Of a stretch of DNA of 32,805 nucleotides, positions 1 through 9,416 are shown one piece after another (positions within the stretch are counted from its first letter, which is position 1; each line of letters starts with the position of its first letter). Made by a program: the position numbers and the translations under genes. The DNA comes from Chloroflexota bacterium (GTDB lineage: Bacteria; Chloroflexota; Limnocylindria; QHBO01): NCBI GenBank assembly GCA_025937875.1, contig JAICQM010000005.1, forward strand, positions 1 to 32,805, read 5' to 3'. A model generated the notes under the pieces. That model worked only from the letters and a program-made list of their open reading frames with translations, had not been told where the DNA came from and ran no database searches.

Positions 1-2
1 GC

Positions 3-1403
3 TCATCGCTCCCCAAGGTCCTGCACCCGCTCGCCGGGCGACCCATGATCGAGCACGTCCTCGACGCCCTGGCGCGCGCCGGGATCGAGCACCGGGTCGT
101 GGTCACCGGCCACGAGGGCGAGCGCGTCGAACGTGCCCTGGGCAGGACCGTCCCGACGGCCCGCCAGCAGCCACAGCTGGGGACCGCGGACGCCGTTCGC
201 ATCGGCCTGTCGCGGGTGCCGCGCGAGGCACGCCACGTGATCGTGACGATGGGTGACGCTCCGCTGCTGCCGCCCGAGCTGTTCCGGGCCCTGCTGCGCG
301 AGCAGGCCGAGGGCGAGGCGGCGATCGCCCTCCTCTCCGCCGCGATGGCCGATCCGCGCGGCTATGGTCGCGTCGTGCGCAACGAGCGTGGCGACGCCGC
401 GGCGATCGTGGAGGAGGCCGACGCGGACGAGACCGTGCGGTCCATCGACGAGATCAATGCCGGAGCCTACTGCTTCGACGCCACCTGGCTGCGTGCCAAC
501 CTCGGGAACGTGCCTGCCGCCCCGTCGGGCGAGTACTACCTGACCGACCTCATCGCGCTCGCCGTCAACGCCGACCGACGGGTGGCGGTGGTCAGGGCCG
601 CGGATGCCGCGCTGACCGTCGGCATCAACGACCGCGTGGCGCTGGCCGCCGCCGAGCGCGTGCTGCGCGGCCAGATCTGCGAGCGCCACATGCGGGCCGG
701 GGTGACCATCGTCGATCCGGCGTCCACGTTCATCGACGCCGGCGTCGAGATCGGCGAGGACGCGCGCATCGAGCCGTTCACCGTCATCAGCGGCGCGTCG
801 CGGATCGCGCGCGAGGCGGTCATCGGCCCTCACGCCGAGGTGCGCGACAGCAGCGTCGGCGAGCGGACGATGGTGTGGGCGAGCGTACTCGAAAGCTCGA
901 GCGTGGCCGAGGATGCCCAGGTCGGCCCGTTCAGCCACCTGCGACCGGGGTCGGAGGTGGGCCCGCGGGCCGAGATCGGCAACTATGCCGAGATCAAGAA
1001 GAGCCGCATCGGCGCCGGCACGCGCCAGCACCACTTCAGCTACCTCGGCGACGCCGAGGTGGGCGAGGACGTCAACGTCGGCGCCGGGACGGTGACCGCC
1101 AACTACGACGGCACCGCCAAGCACCGCACCGTCATCGGCGACCGCGCGTTCCTCGGCGTCGACACGATGCTCCGCGCCCCGGTCACGATCGGCGAGGGAG
1201 CGAAGACCGGCGCGGGAGCGGTCGTCACGCGCGACGTGGCCCCGGGCAGGACCGTGGTGGGCATGCCGGCCCGGCCGATCGAGCTGCGCCGGCGTCATCG
1301 GGCGGGCGCCCGCGACGGGGAGACCATCGAACCGGCGACCGACGCCGGCACGGACGAGCCCGCCACGGCGGATTCGCGACGGAACACGCAGGTGGAGGCA
1401 TAA
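3..1403 (+). CDS. glmU: Bifunctional UDP-N-acetylglucosamine pyrophosphorylase / glucosamine-1-phosphate N-acetyltransferase (5' truncated by window edge)
   Basis: The frame is open from base 3 and encodes SSLPKVLHPLAGRPMIEHVL (nucleotidyltransferase motif) upstream of the ORF-track Met at 45. C-terminal left-handed beta-helix hexapeptides and GAGTVTANYDGTAKHRTVIGD are typical of GlmU. Confidence 0.95.
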   Translation, partial: SSLPKVLHPLAGRPMIEHVLDALARAGIEHRVVVTGHEGERVERALGRTVPTARQQPQLGTADAVRIGLSRVPREARHVIVTMGDAPLLPPELFRALLREQAEGEAAIALLSAAMADPRGYGRVVRNERGDAAAIVEEADADETVRSIDEINAGAYCFDATWLRANLGNVPAAPSGEYYLTDLIALAVNADRRVAVVRAADAALTVGINDRVALAAAERVLRGQICERHMRAGVTIVDPASTFIDAGVEIGEDARIEPFTVISGASRIAREAVIGPHAEVRDSSVGERTMVWASVLESSSVAEDAQVGPFSHLRPGSEVGPRAEIGNYAEIKKSRIGAGTRQHHFSYLGDAEVGEDVNVGAGTVTANYDGTAKHRTVIGDRAFLGVDTMLRAPVTIGEGAKTGAGAVVTRDVAPGRTVVGMPARPIELRRRHRAGARDGETIEPATDAGTDEPATADSRRNTQVEA

Positions 1404-1453
1404 TCGCCCGCACCCATGCCAGACGGCAGTAGTACCAGCGGCGGCCCGGACGC

Positions 1454-2827
1454 ATGATCGAGAATCTGATCCTGGTCGCCGTCCTCATCCTGGTCGGCGG
1501 CTTCTTTGCCGCCAGCGAGATCGCGCTCATCACGGTCAAGCGGCACCGCCTGTCGCAGCTGGCCGACGAGGGCAATCGCGCCGCCCAGATCGCGCAGCGC
1601 GTCACCGAGGACCCGTCGCGGTTCCTCGCCACGATCCAGATCGCCATCACCTTCCTCGGCTTCCTCGCCGGCGCCGTCGGCGCGGTCGCCTTCTCGGACG
1701 GCCTGGCCAATCTCATCCGGCAGATTCCGATCGACCTCGTCCGCGGTGCCGCCGACACGATCGCCTTCGTGGTGATGACCCTCACCATCGCGCTCCTGAG
1801 CATCATCGTCGGCGAGCTCGTGCCCAAGACGCTGGCCCTCAACTTTCCCGAGGGCCTGGCCCTGATCGTGGCCCGCCCCATCTCGTGGCTCGACGCCCTC
1901 CTGCGACCCATCGTCTGGTTCGTGTCGCGCATCAGCACCGTGCTGGTGCGGATGCTCGGCGGGCGGGAGAAGCCGCAGACCGGCTACCTGTCGACCGAGG
2001 AGCTCAAGACCCTGGTCGAGACCGGCTCGGAGCAGGGCGGGATCGAGGAGGACGAGAAGGAGATGATCCACGGGATCATCGAGCTCGGCGAGAAGAGCGT
2101 CCACGAGGTCATGGTGCCGCGCATCGGCATCCGAGCCGTCGAGGCCACGGCCCCGGTGGAGGAGGCCCTGGACGTCATCGTGCGTGCCGGTCACTCGCGC
2201 GTGCCGGTCTACGAGAACAGCCTCGATAACATCATCGGCGTCCTCTACGCCAAGGACCTGCTGCCGTATCTCAAGCGCAACGGCCGTTCCGGCACCGGGA
2301 CCGATGGGATCGACATCCGGGCCCTGGTGCGCACCCCGGTGTACGTGCCCGAGTCGAAGCGTGTCGACGAGCTGCTGCACGAGATGCAGTCGGCCAAGCG
2401 CCACATCGCGATCGTCGTGGACGAATATGGCGGCACCGCGGGCCTGATCACGATGGAGGACCTCGTCGAGGAGATCGTGGGCGAGATCCAGGACGAGTAC
2501 GACAGCGAGGAGGAGCTGGTCGAGGCGATCGACTCCGACACCCTGCTGGCCTACCGCCTCGACGGCCGGGTGAGCATGGATGACCTGCGCGACCTGTTCG
2601 ACATGGGCGACAGCGAGGAGGACGACGAGGACGCCTACGACACCGTCGGCGGGTTCGTGATCCACCGCAGCGGTCGGATCCCGCTCAACGGCGAGGAGGT
2701 CCCGTTCCACGACGTGGCGCTCCGCGTCGAGACTGCCGACTCACGCCGCGTCTCGACCGTCGTGGCCTCGCGGCCGCGGCGTGCCGAGGAGCAGCGCACC
2801 GGCGAGGAAGCCGCCACCGAAGCCTGA
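1454..2827 (+). CDS. HlyC/CorC family transporter (DUF21/CNNM + CBS pair + CorC_HlyC domain)
   Basis: N-terminal TM DUF21 region ([19 protein letters not shown]), CBS domains ([24 protein letters not shown]...[34 protein letters not shown]), C-terminal CorC domain. Confidence 0.9.
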   Translation: MIENLILVAVLILVGGFFAASEIALITVKRHRLSQLADEGNRAAQIAQRVTEDPSRFLATIQIAITFLGFLAGAVGAVAFSDGLANLIRQIPIDLVRGAADTIAFVVMTLTIALLSIIVGELVPKTLALNFPEGLALIVARPISWLDALLRPIVWFVSRISTVLVRMLGGREKPQTGYLSTEELKTLVETGSEQGGIEEDEKEMIHGIIELGEKSVHEVMVPRIGIRAVEATAPVEEALDVIVRAGHSRVPVYENSLDNIIGVLYAKDLLPYLKRNGRSGTGTDGIDIRALVRTPVYVPESKRVDELLHEMQSAKRHIAIVVDEYGGTAGLITMEDLVEEIVGEIQDEYDSEEELVEAIDSDTLLAYRLDGRVSMDDLRDLFDMGDSEEDDEDAYDTVGGFVIHRSGRIPLNGEEVPFHDVALRVETADSRRVSTVVASRPRRAEEQRTGEEAATEA

Positions 2828-3123
2828 CCCTGCCGGTCGTCATGTGCGCCCCAGTGCAAATCGTGGCGAATCGATCGCCGCGCATGCGCCCCGGCGCCCG
2901 CAACTACCAAGCAAGCGCCGTTTCGCGACTCATTCGCCCTACCGTATGCGCCCCGCCGCACAGTCTGACGACCATTGCGCCCGAATCGGCCCCAACCTCG
3001 TAGTTACGTGCGCCCCCGGCGCAATCCAGCCCGGTTTGGCGCTAGGGAGCACCCGACGGCCACCCGTCCGGCATCCCGTGATGCTCTTCCCGGTCGCGCG
3101 TCTTGCGTCGTCAATGATTCGAC

Positions 3124-3762
3124 CTACTCGGGCCGAGCCGGCAGGACAAACGGCGCGGCGCGGATGTAGGTCACATCTTCGAGCTGGTCCACCAGTGCCT
3201 GGCCGACGTCCGCCCGGGTGACGCGCGCCCCTGGCTGGAGACGGAGGTCGAGGCGATAGCCGCGCGCCGGCCCATCGTTGACCAGTGGCGGTCGCACCGC
3301 AGTCCATGCCAAGAGCGAGGCGGCCATCACATCGAACTCGCGCTGCTTGGCGCCGACGACATGCCGAGCGGCGACGCGCACGATCCCTGACATGATGCGG
3401 TCGATGAATGGCTTGCGGTCACCCGGCACGTCAACCCCCGCTCCGGAGAGCGTGACGAGCCGAGTCACGCCGCGCCGTTCCATGGCCTCCACCAGGGCGC
3501 GCATGCCTCGTTCGAGCGCTGCTTCTTCATCAGGAGTGTTTGATCGCGGTCCCAGGGCTGCGATCACGGCATCAATGCCGTCGACGGCGCTCTGAATCGC
3601 GGCCGAATCGCGAACGTCCCCGATGATGTGCTGAACGCGCCGGTCTTTTGGCGGACCGGGGTCCTGCCGCACGAGCGCGACAACATCCAGGCCTCGCTCC
3701 AACGTCGCCGCGAGCGCAGCCCGTCCGATGCGGCCGCTCGCTCCCAGGATGAGGACTCGCAT
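3124..3762 (-). CDS. NAD(P)-binding atypical short-chain dehydrogenase-like protein
   Basis: MRVLILGASGRIGRAALAATLERGLDVVALVRQ has a Rossmann glycine motif. The start at 3762 is preferred over the longer ORF, which runs into the neighbouring gene. Confidence 0.8.
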   Translation of the reverse strand: MRVLILGASGRIGRAALAATLERGLDVVALVRQDPGPPKDRRVQHIIGDVRDSAAIQSAVDGIDAVIAALGPRSNTPDEEAALERGMRALVEAMERRGVTRLVTLSGAGVDVPGDRKPFIDRIMSGIVRVAARHVVGAKQREFDVMAASLLAWTAVRPPLVNDGPARGYRLDLRLQPGARVTRADVGQALVDQLEDVTYIRAAPFVLPARPE

Positions 3763-3868
3763 GCTGGCGATATTGGCGGTATCTACTCCGCCGTGGAGGA
3801 ATTTGCTGCCCGCGGCGCTGGCCCCGGGTACGCTGGCACCCATCAACGGGTACCGGGCTAAGCGGTCA

Positions 3869-4936
3869 CTAGGGGTTGATGACCGCCTCGACCAGGGTGC
3901 GCAGCTGGCGCTGCGGCTCGGAGTCGACGGAGAGCCCGTCGATGATCGACAGGGCGCGGTCGCGGTAGCGTCGCGCCTCGCTCTGGGCGTGGTCGCGAGC
4001 GCCGCAGCGGACGAGGATCTCGAGCGTTTCGTCGACCTGCGCGTCGGACATCGGCTCCTCGGCGGGGGCGTAGAGGGAGCGCAGCCGAGCGGCATCGGCC
4101 TCCGCCGCGTGCTCCATGGCCCACACGATGGGGAGCGTCTTCTTGCGCCGGCGCAGGTCGCCGGCCTCCGGCTTGCCGGACTGCTCGCTGCTCCAGAACG
4201 TGCCCTTCACGTCGTCCGCCATCTGGAACGCGAGACCCAGCTCGTTGCCGAGCTCGCGGTAGGTGGCATGGATCTCGGGGTCATCGGTCGCCAGGATGGC
4301 GCCGGCCTCGATCGCGGCCCCGATGAGGGCCGCGGTCTTCTTGCTGATCATCTCCATGTAGGCGGCGACGCCGACATCGGTCTGCTGCTCGAAGGTGATG
4401 TCGAGGAACTGACCCTCGCACAGGGCCAGGCACGTCTCGTCGTAGCGACGCATGAGCGCCAGCAGCCGCCCCTCGGAGACGCCGCCGTCGAGCAGGCGGT
4501 ACAGGGCCAGCCGGGACAGCGCGAAGAGCGCGTCGCCGGCGTTGATCGCGAGCGGGATGCCCCAGATCGCCCACAGCGTGGGGCGATGGCGGCGTTCGCG
4601 GTCACCATCCTCGATGTCGTCGTGGACGAGGCTGAAGTTGTGGCCCAGCTCCACCGCCGCCGCGCCGGGCAGCGCCAGGTCGTAGTCGCCACCGAGGGAC
4701 CGATACGCCAGGAGTCCGAGCAGCGGCCGGATGCGCTTGCCACGCGGCCCATCGGCGTTGTCGAGGCCGAGGTGGTAGGAGAGCTGCTCGTAGAGCTCGC
4801 GGGCCTGGCCGTCCCGCTCACCGATGACCGACCGCATCTCGTTCTCGATATCGGTCAGTTCGCGGCTAAACTCGGTGCGAATGTCCACCGGCGAAGCGTA
4901 CAGGGGCTCGAGCGACGTCACCATCCTGCGCATCAT
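3869..4936 (-). CDS. Polyprenyl (isoprenoid) diphosphate synthase
   Basis: MMRRMVTSLEP...GKRIRPLLGLLAYRSL, first Asp-rich motif as LVHDDIEDGD, and FQMADDVKGTFW at the second Asp-rich motif position. Internal start of the 607-aa ORF chosen because the upstream part is antisense to recO. Confidence 0.88.
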   Translation of the reverse strand: MMRRMVTSLEPLYASPVDIRTEFSRELTDIENEMRSVIGERDGQARELYEQLSYHLGLDNADGPRGKRIRPLLGLLAYRSLGGDYDLALPGAAAVELGHNFSLVHDDIEDGDRERRHRPTLWAIWGIPLAINAGDALFALSRLALYRLLDGGVSEGRLLALMRRYDETCLALCEGQFLDITFEQQTDVGVAAYMEMISKKTAALIGAAIEAGAILATDDPEIHATYRELGNELGLAFQMADDVKGTFWSSEQSGKPEAGDLRRRKKTLPIVWAMEHAAEADAARLRSLYAPAEEPMSDAQVDETLEILVRCGARDHAQSEARRYRDRALSIIDGLSVDSEPQRQLRTLVEAVINP

Positions 4937-4969
4937 GATACTCGCAATTAGCAAGTTCTGGTCCGCCCC

Positions 4970-5785
4970 GTGTCCGAGCATGGGTCCGGGCCGATGAGCC
5001 CCCGCGGGCGCCTCTACAAGACGGAGGCGATCGTGCTGCGCACGATGGATCTCGGTGAAGCTGACCGGGTGCTCACCATCCTCACCCCGCGCAGCGGCAA
5101 GCTGAAGGTCGTGGGCAAGGGCGTCCGGCGCACCCGGTCTCGGATGGCGGGCGGCCTCGAGCCGCTGTCCGACGTGCACCTCGTCCTCGCGGTCGGCCGT
5201 ACATTCGACGTCATCACCTCCGCCTCGCTGGAGGACCCGCACCTCGGCCTGCGCGAGGACCTCCACTCCACGGCCGCCGCGTGGTACGTGGCGGAGCTTG
5301 CCGACCGCTTCTGCGAGGAGCGGGCCGACGCGCATGCCGCGTTCGTCCTGCTGGCCCAGGCGCTGGCGGCACTCGACGCGCCGTCCGAGCTCGTCTCGCG
5401 CGACGTGGTGGCGCGCTGGTTCGAGCTTCACCTCCTCGAGGCGATGGGCTTCCGCCCCGAGCTGACGCGGTGCATCGAGTGCGACGTCGCGATCGAGCCG
5501 GGCGGCAATGCCTACTCGGCCGTCGCCGGTGGCGTGCTGTGTGGCGTCGGCGCCCACGCGGCGCTCGGCGCGCGACCCATCTCCGACGACGCGCTCAAGG
5601 TCATGCGCCACCTCCAGCGTTCCGAGCTGCGCGACGTGATCCGGCTGCGTCTGCCGACCCCGGTGGGGCGCGAGACGGAGCGGCTCCTGCACGCCACGGT
5701 CTCGGCGGTCCTCGAGCGCGAGCTGCGCACGCGCGACTTCCTGGAGGAGGTCGAGGCCCGCGCCCGCACGGTCCCGGTGCCATGA
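4970..5785 (+). CDS. recO: DNA repair protein RecO
   Basis: [54 protein letters not shown] start at 4970, with an alternative ATG at 4994. Confidence 0.9.
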   Translation: MSEHGSGPMSPRGRLYKTEAIVLRTMDLGEADRVLTILTPRSGKLKVVGKGVRRTRSRMAGGLEPLSDVHLVLAVGRTFDVITSASLEDPHLGLREDLHSTAAAWYVAELADRFCEERADAHAAFVLLAQALAALDAPSELVSRDVVARWFELHLLEAMGFRPELTRCIECDVAIEPGGNAYSAVAGGVLCGVGAHAALGARPISDDALKVMRHLQRSELRDVIRLRLPTPVGRETERLLHATVSAVLERELRTRDFLEEVEARARTVPVP

Positions 5786-6168
5786 CCCACCGCGTGACCG
5801 GGCTCAACCACGTCAACGTCACGTTCCCCGAGGGGCGGCTGCGCGAGGCGCTGGCGTTCTACCGCGACCTGCTCGGCCTGACCGAAGCCCCTCGCCCGCC
5901 GGGTGCGGGGCGTACCGGGGCGTGGCTGTGGATCGACCGCGCGGCGGGGATCGAGCTCCACCTGTCGGCCGAGGCCAAGGGCGACGCATGGCCGGTGCGC
6001 TCCGGCCGGCACATCGGCCTGCTGGTCGACGACCTCGACGCGACGCGCAGCCGTCTCGCCGAGGCCGGGTACGAGAGCGAAGCCGCGCGCCCGTTGCCCA
6101 ATCGCGAGCGCTTCTTCGTGCGGGATCCCTTCGGCAATCGGGTCGAGCTGCTGGCCTGGTCCGCCTAG
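5782..6168 (+). CDS. VOC/glyoxalase family protein
   Basis: [33 protein letters not shown]...[14 protein letters not shown], a glyoxalase/bleomycin-resistance fold signature. Overlaps the recO stop (ATGA). Confidence 0.85.
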   Translation: MTHRVTGLNHVNVTFPEGRLREALAFYRDLLGLTEAPRPPGAGRTGAWLWIDRAAGIELHLSAEAKGDAWPVRSGRHIGLLVDDLDATRSRLAEAGYESEAARPLPNRERFFVRDPFGNRVELLAWSA

Positions 6169-6241
6169 CCCACCCGAACGCCGGAACGGCGGCGATCTCG
6201 GCTAGACTCCACAGCCGACCCGCTGGAGCCAGTCACCGCCC

Positions 6242-7615
6242 GTGCCCGCCCCCAACTTCGACGTCATCGTCAGCCTCGCCAAGCGCCGCGGGTTCGTGTT
6301 CCCCAGCAGCGAGATCTACGGTGGCATGGCCGGCTTCTGGGACTACGGGCCGCTGGGCGTCGAGCTCAAGAACAACGTCAAGCAGGCGTGGTGGCGCCAC
6401 ATGGTCAGCCTGCGCGACGACGTCGTGGGCCTCGACGCGGCGATCATCATGCATCCGCGGGTGTGGGAAGCGTCCGGCCACGTGGCCGGCTTCAGCGACC
6501 CCATGGTCGACTGCCGCAACTGCAAGCTCCGCTTCCGCGCCGACGACCTCAAGGGTGCGCCGAGCGACATCGCCTGTCCCAACTGCGGGATGAAGGGCAC
6601 GCTCACCGAGGCGCGCCAGTTCAACCTCATGTTCGCCACCCATGTCGGGCCGGTGGCGGAATCCGCATCGGTCGCTTACCTGCGTCCCGAGACGGCGCAG
6701 GCGATGTTCGTCCAGTTCGAGAACGTGGCGACCAGCATGCGCCGCAAGCTGCCATTCGGGATCGCGCAGATCGGCAAGAGCTTCCGCAATGAGATCACGC
6801 CGGGCAACTTCATCTTTCGCGACCGCGAGCTGGAGCAGATGGAGATGGAGTTCTTCGTCCATCCCCGCGACGAGGACGAGTGGTTCGCCTACTGGGTCGG
6901 CGAGCGCCACCGCTGGTGGACCGATGTGCTCGGCATCGATGCCGAGAACCTGCGCCTGCGGCCGCACGACCCCGACGAGCTGTCCCACTACTCGAAGCAG
7001 ACGACCGACATCGAATACCGATTCCCGATCGGCTGGTCGGAGCTCGAAGGGATCGCCGACCGGACCGATTACGACCTGCAGGCCCACACCGCGGGGAGTG
7101 GCAAGAAGCTCGCGATCTTCGACGAGGCGTCGGGCGAGCACGTGGTGCCGTACGTCATCGAGCCCGCGGCCGGCGTCGACCGCGCCGTCCTGACGGTGCT
7201 CGTCGATGGCTACACCGAGGAGCAGCTGGCGAAGGACAAGCGCGTCGTGCTGCGCATCCGGCCGGAACTGGCGCCGGTCAAGGCGGCCGTGCTGCCGTTG
7301 CTTCGCAACCGCCCCGAGCTCGTCGAGCGTGCCCGCGCCCTCACCGGCGACCTGAAGCGGCGCGTGGCCGCGATGTACGACGATACCGCGTCCATCGGCA
7401 AGCTCTACCGGCGCCAGGACGAGATCGGCACTCCGTTCTGCGTCACCGTCGACGTCGAGTCGCTCGACGACGGCGCGGCCACCATCCGCGAGCGCGACTC
7501 GATGACCCAGGAGCGCGTGGCCCTGGAGCACATTCCGGAGCGGATCGAGGCGCTGGTCGCGGGCCGAACGCCGTGGCAGGGCGTTCCCCGCGAAACCTCC
7601 GGCGAGGCCTCATGA
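6242..7615 (+). CDS. glyS: Glycyl-tRNA synthetase (alpha2 type)
   Basis: SLAKRRGFVFPSSEIYGGMAGFWDYGPLGVELKNN, LRPETAQAMFVQFENV, GIAQIGKSFRNEITPGNFIFRDRELEQMEMEFF; GTG start. Confidence 0.95.
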   Translation: MPAPNFDVIVSLAKRRGFVFPSSEIYGGMAGFWDYGPLGVELKNNVKQAWWRHMVSLRDDVVGLDAAIIMHPRVWEASGHVAGFSDPMVDCRNCKLRFRADDLKGAPSDIACPNCGMKGTLTEARQFNLMFATHVGPVAESASVAYLRPETAQAMFVQFENVATSMRRKLPFGIAQIGKSFRNEITPGNFIFRDRELEQMEMEFFVHPRDEDEWFAYWVGERHRWWTDVLGIDAENLRLRPHDPDELSHYSKQTTDIEYRFPIGWSELEGIADRTDYDLQAHTAGSGKKLAIFDEASGEHVVPYVIEPAAGVDRAVLTVLVDGYTEEQLAKDKRVVLRIRPELAPVKAAVLPLLRNRPELVERARALTGDLKRRVAAMYDDTASIGKLYRRQDEIGTPFCVTVDVESLDDGAATIRERDSMTQERVALEHIPERIEALVAGRTPWQGVPRETSGEAS

Positions 7616-8352
7616 CCACCTTCGCCGATGTCGAGGCGGCCTTCGCACGCGGCGACCACGAGGCCGTGCTGGCCCTCGCCGACGACATCCTGGCCGGCCG
7701 TCCCGGCGACGACGCCACCCACGAGCTCCGCGCGCGCGCCCTGCTGGCGCTCGGCCGCCTCGAGGAGGCGGAGGCCGATGCGCAGGCCGCGGTGCGCCTC
7801 GACCCCGAAGAGATCCGCTATCGCGAGCTGCTGGCCCAGGTGCTCTCGACCGCCGGCGCACACCGCGACGCGGCCGTCGAGTACCGCCACCTGGCGCGCA
7901 ACGATCCGCGGCAACCGGACTGGACGTTGGCCGAGGCCGCCGAGCGCATGGACGCCGACGAGGCCGCGGCCGCGGTCGACGCCGCGCGCCGGGCCGTGCG
8001 CCTCGAGCCGCGCAACGGCCAGGCGCAGCTGGCTCTGGCGCGGGCGCTCACGCGGGTCGGCGATGCGCCGGGGGCCTTCCAGGCCGCCGGCGCCGCGACC
8101 CGCCTGCTCGGCAACCTCGCCGAGGCGCGCGAGGTTCTCGCCGACGCGCGCTGGCTGGCCGGGCAGGCGGTGGAGGCATTCGAGGCCTATCGCGGCCTCG
8201 CACGCGACCTCGACCGCGACCACCGCGGCCGCGTGGTCGACAAGGCCCGTCGCCTCTACCTGCAGCGGGCAGGATGGGTCGGTCGGCTGCTCGCAACCGT
8301 GCCGGGGCTGTTCGGGCTCGCGCTGCGCGCCGGGTGGGTGCATGCCCGCTGA
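7612..8352 (+). CDS. Tetratricopeptide-repeat protein
   Basis: ATG overlaps the glyS stop. Repeated TPR-like helices, e.g. ALLALGRLEEAEADAQAAVRLDPEEIRYRELLAQVL. Confidence 0.7.
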   Translation: MTTFADVEAAFARGDHEAVLALADDILAGRPGDDATHELRARALLALGRLEEAEADAQAAVRLDPEEIRYRELLAQVLSTAGAHRDAAVEYRHLARNDPRQPDWTLAEAAERMDADEAAAAVDAARRAVRLEPRNGQAQLALARALTRVGDAPGAFQAAGAATRLLGNLAEAREVLADARWLAGQAVEAFEAYRGLARDLDRDHRGRVVDKARRLYLQRAGWVGRLLATVPGLFGLALRAGWVHAR

Positions 8353-8370
8353 GTCGGTGCGGCACGCCGG

Positions 8371-9345
8371 TTGCATCGCTCAGCGGCGGTGAGCATCCAG
8401 GCCCTCCTGTCCACGGCCGACGGCCATGATGCGGATGTCGACCTGCGCGGCTGGTCGTCGCGTGAGATCGACGGCGACAAGCTGCTGTGGATCGATCTCG
8501 AGGATCCGTCCGACGACGAGCTGACCGATGTCGTCGAGTCGCTGCGGCTGGGTGACCGCGCCGCCTCCGCGCTGCGCGCCCGACGGCACGAGCGCAGCGC
8601 CACCGTGCACGACGAGGCGGTCGAGGTCGTCATCCACTGCCTGCCCGACGAGCTCGACAAGGGCGCCCTTGCACTGGAGATCCTGCTGGGTGAGGGCTGG
8701 ATCGTGACCCGCCACGAACGGCCGATCCCCTTCGTCAGCGAGCACCGGGAGCGCATCCAGGACCAGCGCGAAATCGGACGCCTGCAGCCGATCGCGTGGC
8801 TCATCGCGTTCCTAGACGCGTGGGTGGACACCTTCTTCAGCGCCGCCGAGCGGCTCGAGCGCGAGGTCGACGAGCTGGACGACGCCGCACTCCAGACCGA
8901 GCGCGAGCTCCTCGGTCGGCTGGTACAGATGCGACGCCGCATCGCGCACGTCCGGCGCGTCCTGAGCCCGCACCGGGAGATCGTGGCGGAGCTCGCCCGC
9001 CCCGACTTCCTGCCGGAGCGCCATCGGGAGGGGGCGGAGGGCATCGAGGCCCTCGCCGCCCGCCTCGAGCGCGCCGCCGACGCGTTCACCCAGGCGCGCG
9101 AGATGCTCATCGGTACGTTCGACATCCACATGACGCGGACCGCGCAGCGCACGAACGACGTCATGCGGGTGCTGACCCTCGTCTCGGTCATCCTCCTGCC
9201 GGCGGTCGTCATCGCCGGCGTCATGGGCATGAACTTCCGAGCACCGCTCTTCGAAAACCCGAATTTGTTCTACGTGGTGGTGGGGGTGATGGTGGCGCTC
9301 GCCGCCGCGACACTATTGTTCGCCCGCTGGAGGAAGTGGCTCTAG
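8371..9345 (+). CDS. corA: CorA-family magnesium/divalent cation transporter
   Basis: C-terminal two-TM region with VIAGVMGMNFRAP (GMN motif) and a CorA-like cytoplasmic domain. TTG start at 8371 or GTG at 8389. Confidence 0.9.
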   Translation: MHRSAAVSIQALLSTADGHDADVDLRGWSSREIDGDKLLWIDLEDPSDDELTDVVESLRLGDRAASALRARRHERSATVHDEAVEVVIHCLPDELDKGALALEILLGEGWIVTRHERPIPFVSEHRERIQDQREIGRLQPIAWLIAFLDAWVDTFFSAAERLEREVDELDDAALQTERELLGRLVQMRRRIAHVRRVLSPHREIVAELARPDFLPERHREGAEGIEALAARLERAADAFTQAREMLIGTFDIHMTRTAQRTNDVMRVLTLVSVILLPAVVIAGVMGMNFRAPLFENPNLFYVVVGVMVALAAATLLFARWRKWL

Positions 9346-9416
9346 GGCGTGGTCCGGCCACCGCGGTACACTGGATTACCCACTCCCGCGCACCGCAGAC
9401 GAGGAACGCGCCACTC

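Noticed and set aside
2781-3221. 146-aa plus ORF spanning the corC end and the intergenic region
   Set aside because: Overlaps the certain CorC C-terminus out of frame, no domain, no ribosome-binding site recognised.
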